This document shows, piece after piece, positions 61,827 through 64,000 of a stretch of DNA of 64,000 bases (positions are counted from its first letter, which is position 1; every line of letters starts with the position of its first letter). The notes under the pieces were generated by a model. The model had not been told where the DNA came from, ran no database searches, and worked only from the letters and a program-made list of their open reading frames with translations. The stretch comes from Fimbriimonadia bacterium (GTDB lineage: Bacteria; Armatimonadota; Fimbriimonadia; Fimbriimonadales; GBS-DC). The position numbers were made by a program, and so were the translations under genes. The DNA lies in assembly GCA_026129765.1 (NCBI GenBank), contig JAHCHP010000014.1:1-64000 (forward strand), written 5' to 3'.

Positions 61827-62603
61827 TTATCCCCACAACCGCATCAGCGATTCCAAGAAACGCTTGCTTATATCGCTCATGCGCATCACTGCCCAAACTA
61901 AGGTCGGCAAACTCGCCGCCAATGCAATAAATCCTATCGCAATCTTGGCGGGCATACTCAACAGCCAAACCGGCGCTTGAGGCACAGCGCGCGCGACGGC
62001 TGCCATCGCGGCATCCACCACCAACAACACGCCTCCTGCAGGCGCAGCGATCTGAATCGCCAACATCAGCGTCTCCGCAGCCATCGCTCCTATAACGCTT
62101 AAATTGGCTTGAGCCAGCGCGGACGTCGACAACACCGTATGGCTGACTTCATAGCTGCGCGCCAGCCCTATCAATAACAAATGGTGACCATCGATCATCG
62201 CGAACAAGACCATTGAGAGCATATAATGGAACTGCGCCAAGATAGCGGTTGGCACCGAACTGATCGGGTTTAAGATTTGTATCGCGTTAAACCCCATTTT
62301 GATATCCAAAATCTCGCCCGCAATCATCGCGGCAGAAACAATGGTGTTGACCGCAAACCCCATAACCAGCCCAGTTAATGCCTCCGAAGCGATGCGTAAC
62401 GCTAACGGAATGAAGTCCGCCGGAGGCGCGCCTACCGAGGATTGAACGATAGGGGATAATCCCAAAGCGATCACCGCTGAAAAGGCGACTTTGATGGAGA
62501 CCGGCACCGTTCGGCTGCCAAACACTGGCGCGAGACTGATCATCGCTCCCGCGCGCGTGAACACCAGCAGGAAACCCCACAACCATTCAACACTGAGGTT
62601 CAT
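61827..62603 (-). CDS. fliR: Flagellar export gate protein FliR
   Basis: 258 residues with about six helices. FTRAGAMISLAPVFGSRTVP near residue 15 and GEILDIKMGFNAIQILNP near residue 95 are FliR family features. It forms the export gate with FliP and FliQ. Its start overlaps the fliQ stop by four bases. Confidence 0.94.
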   Translation of the reverse strand: MNLSVEWLWGFLLVFTRAGAMISLAPVFGSRTVPVSIKVAFSAVIALGLSPIVQSSVGAPPADFIPLALRIASEALTGLVMGFAVNTIVSAAMIAGEILDIKMGFNAIQILNPISSVPTAILAQFHYMLSMVLFAMIDGHHLLLIGLARSYEVSHTVLSTSALAQANLSVIGAMAAETLMLAIQIAAPAGGVLLVVDAAMAAVARAVPQAPVWLLSMPAKIAIGFIALAASLPTLVWAVMRMSDISKRFLESLMRLWG

Positions 62604-62863
62604 CTCGGCGGCAGGTTCTCAAAAACGCGAGTCATAAAATCGACCATCTGGGTCATCATCCAACTGCCCGCAACCATTAACACAATCGCCACGACCACCA
62701 TTTTAGGGATGTAGCTTAGGGTCATTTCCTGAATTTGTGTGACGGCTTGAAACACACTGACCAACAGTCCCGCGATCATGCCGCAAATCAATATTGGCGC
62801 GCTGACTTGAAGCGCGACCATCATCGCTTGCCTGCCCAGTTCCAAAGCTTCTGCTTGACTCAT
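62600..62863 (-). CDS. fliQ: Flagellar export gate protein FliQ
   Basis: 87 residues, two helices; QEMTLSYIPKMVVVAIVLMV is the family block. It lies four bases after the fliP end and overlaps fliR. It is part of the FliPQR helical export gate. Confidence 0.95.
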   Translation of the reverse strand: MSQAEALELGRQAMMVALQVSAPILICGMIAGLLVSVFQAVTQIQEMTLSYIPKMVVVAIVLMVAGSWMMTQMVDFMTRVFENLPPR

Positions 62864-62867
62864 CGTT

Positions 62868-63629
62868 TCACCTGAATCCTGTAATTAAAGCGTTCGCCAG
62901 CACACCCCACCCATTCGCCAAGGTAAAAATCAGTAGTTTCGCGGGCGTAGACACCACCACCGGCGGCAACATCATCATGCCCATCGATAACAGGGTACTG
63001 GCAACAATCAGATCGATAATCAAAAAAGGAATGAAGATGTAAAACCCAATCGTGAAAGCGGTTTTCAACTCGCTAATGACAAAAGCGGGAATCAGCGTCA
63101 ACAAGGGAACCTCTTCGGGCGACCGGGGCGGGGTTTGATTGCGTAATCGCAAAAAAAGGTTCAAATCGCTGGTATAAGTCTGGCGCAGCATGAAGGCGCG
63201 CACAGGCTTCTCAGCCCGGCTCAGCGCAGCCTCAAAACTAATTTGGTTCTTCATATAAGGCTGCAGTGCCGTTCGATTCACCTCATCTAAAGTCGGAGCC
63301 ATCACATAGAACGTCAGAAACAGGCTCAATCCAATCAAGACCGGGGTCGGCGGAATGGTGGGCGTGCCAAGCGCAGTCCGCAAAAAGGAAAGCACGATCA
63401 CGATGCGCGTGAACGCCGTCATCATCAGTAAAATCGAAGGCGCAAGGGTCATAATGGTCAACAGCGCGATGATCTGCAAAGAGGTCGAAACCTCCTGCGG
63501 ATTGCGCGCGGCATCGACCCCAATATTCAAGCGGGGAATCGGAATCTCCGTGCCTTGTGCCGACGCCCATCCTGTCATCAATACAAACAGGACCAGCAAA
63601 CCCGAAAGCCTTCGTTGGGAACCCCTCAT
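62868..63629 (-). CDS. fliP: Flagellar export gate protein FliP
   Basis: 253 residues with a cleavable signal (about 1-25, ending WASAQG) and four helices. LLTIMTLAPSILLMMTAFTR, then IVIVLSFLRTALGT and the C-terminal SMGMMMLPPVVVSTPAKLLI block are FliP signatures. FliP pentamers nucleate the gate. The ATG overlaps the fliO stop by four bases. Confidence 0.95.
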   Translation of the reverse strand: MRGSQRRLSGLLVLFVLMTGWASAQGTEIPIPRLNIGVDAARNPQEVSTSLQIIALLTIMTLAPSILLMMTAFTRIVIVLSFLRTALGTPTIPPTPVLIGLSLFLTFYVMAPTLDEVNRTALQPYMKNQISFEAALSRAEKPVRAFMLRQTYTSDLNLFLRLRNQTPPRSPEEVPLLTLIPAFVISELKTAFTIGFYIFIPFLIIDLIVASTLLSMGMMMLPPVVVSTPAKLLIFTLANGWGVLANALITGFR

Positions 63630-64000
63630 CGTTTCAATAGCTGCTGCAACTGCTCATTGGCAGTCAACAGCGCGCCCTGTGTCATCTGGTGATCTTCTGC
63701 CTGAGCAGGAGCGGCAACCACCGTTTTGGTTTGCTTCAAAGCGCGCTCAAATTCGCTGACCGCCACAGGCGCCTCCGTTTCTGCGATCTCGGCAATCAAT
63801 TGTAAACCCTGTGTTGTGCTGCCCAGCAAAAGCAACCGACCGCGCGCGCTGACCAGATGCAAACTGCCTCCCGGAAGAGCGCGAGTCTCCAACACTCGTA
63901 TCTCCCCATCTAAAGGTGAGCCTTGCCCGCTTTTAGAACTCCACTGAACTAATTTCGGAAGTCCATACCGCAGCGCAAGCGCGACTCCAATCAACGCGGC
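63626..64000 (-). CDS. fliO: FliO-like flagellar biosynthesis protein, partial
   Basis: At least 124 residues, running off the window edge; the frame is still open at 64000 and the first visible residues look like the inside of a transmembrane helix, so the true start is beyond. The cytoplasmic part (DGEIRVLETRALPGGSLHLV, then GRLLLLGSTTQGLQLIAEI) has the FliO/FliZ pattern. FliO is a chaperone-like assembly factor for FliP, and its position just before fliP supports the call. Confidence 0.85.
   Translation of the reverse strand, partial: AALIGVALALRYGLPKLVQWSSKSGQGSPLDGEIRVLETRALPGGSLHLVSARGRLLLLGSTTQGLQLIAEIAETEAPVAVSEFERALKQTKTVVAAPAQAEDHQMTQGALLTANEQLQQLLKR

Overview
The window looks like a bacterial chromosome of moderate GC content, most likely from the Armatimonadota or a nearby phylum. 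This is inferred from gene content: a SpoVR/YhbH/PrkA set, a major prepilin of the FPVFGTAREQARR type with a following CxSNLKQ motif, very large secreted propeller proteins beside prepilins, and a flagellar export module. No rRNA, tRNA or CRISPR array was seen. Most genes lie on the minus strand, and about 38 kb (18.4-57.1 kb) is almost entirely minus-strand.

Layout. 0-5.6 kb: SpoVR, a Uma2-type nuclease, YhbH (DUF444) and PrkA, a stress/sporulation-associated trio split by the nuclease gene and tandem repeats. 6.2-9.5 kb: a P-II signalling protein directly downstream of five tightly packed genes for a Mu/HK97-like phage head (protease-scaffold, decoration protein, gpT-like major capsid, adaptor, stopper), with no terminase, portal, tail or integrase in view. 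10-11.1 kb: a secreted cysteine-containing protein of unknown function behind a strong promoter. 11.1-14.5 kb: a troABCD-type metal ABC importer with a 28-bp palindrome over its start. 14.7-18.4 kb: a truncated cyclase/NB-ARC protein, a zinc alcohol dehydrogenase with a cupin partner, and a small gene followed by a broken PIN toxin gene.

18.4-30.7 kb is a housekeeping run: NfeD protease, RuvA, HisG, AroC, a nucleotidyltransferase fused to a degenerate phosphomannomutase, RibD, Rpe, a divergent PASTA kinase, small membrane proteins and an AroK-AroB fusion. Many junctions overlap by a few bases. 30.8-56 kb is a type IV pilus-like locus: a major prepilin, PilV/PilW/PilX-like minor components, two giant propeller proteins (1,585 and about 2,105 aa), then PilM, PilN, PilO, PilP, an STN-domain protein and a secretin. 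Five consecutive envelope proteins here carry glycine-rich low-complexity tracts. 57.2-59.3 kb holds nuoH, nuoJ and nuoK of complex I without nuoI. A Rpn-family nuclease follows, and the window ends inside a flagellar export operon, fliO-fliP-fliQ-fliR-flhB.

The most promising leads are the isolated phage-head island linked to P-II, the giant-protein pilus locus with its glycine-rich assembly proteins, the palindromic operator of the metal importer, several apparently leaderless promoters, and enzymes whose catalytic motifs have diverged (pseudo-phosphomannomutase, kinase-like protein, FlhB with NPVT).
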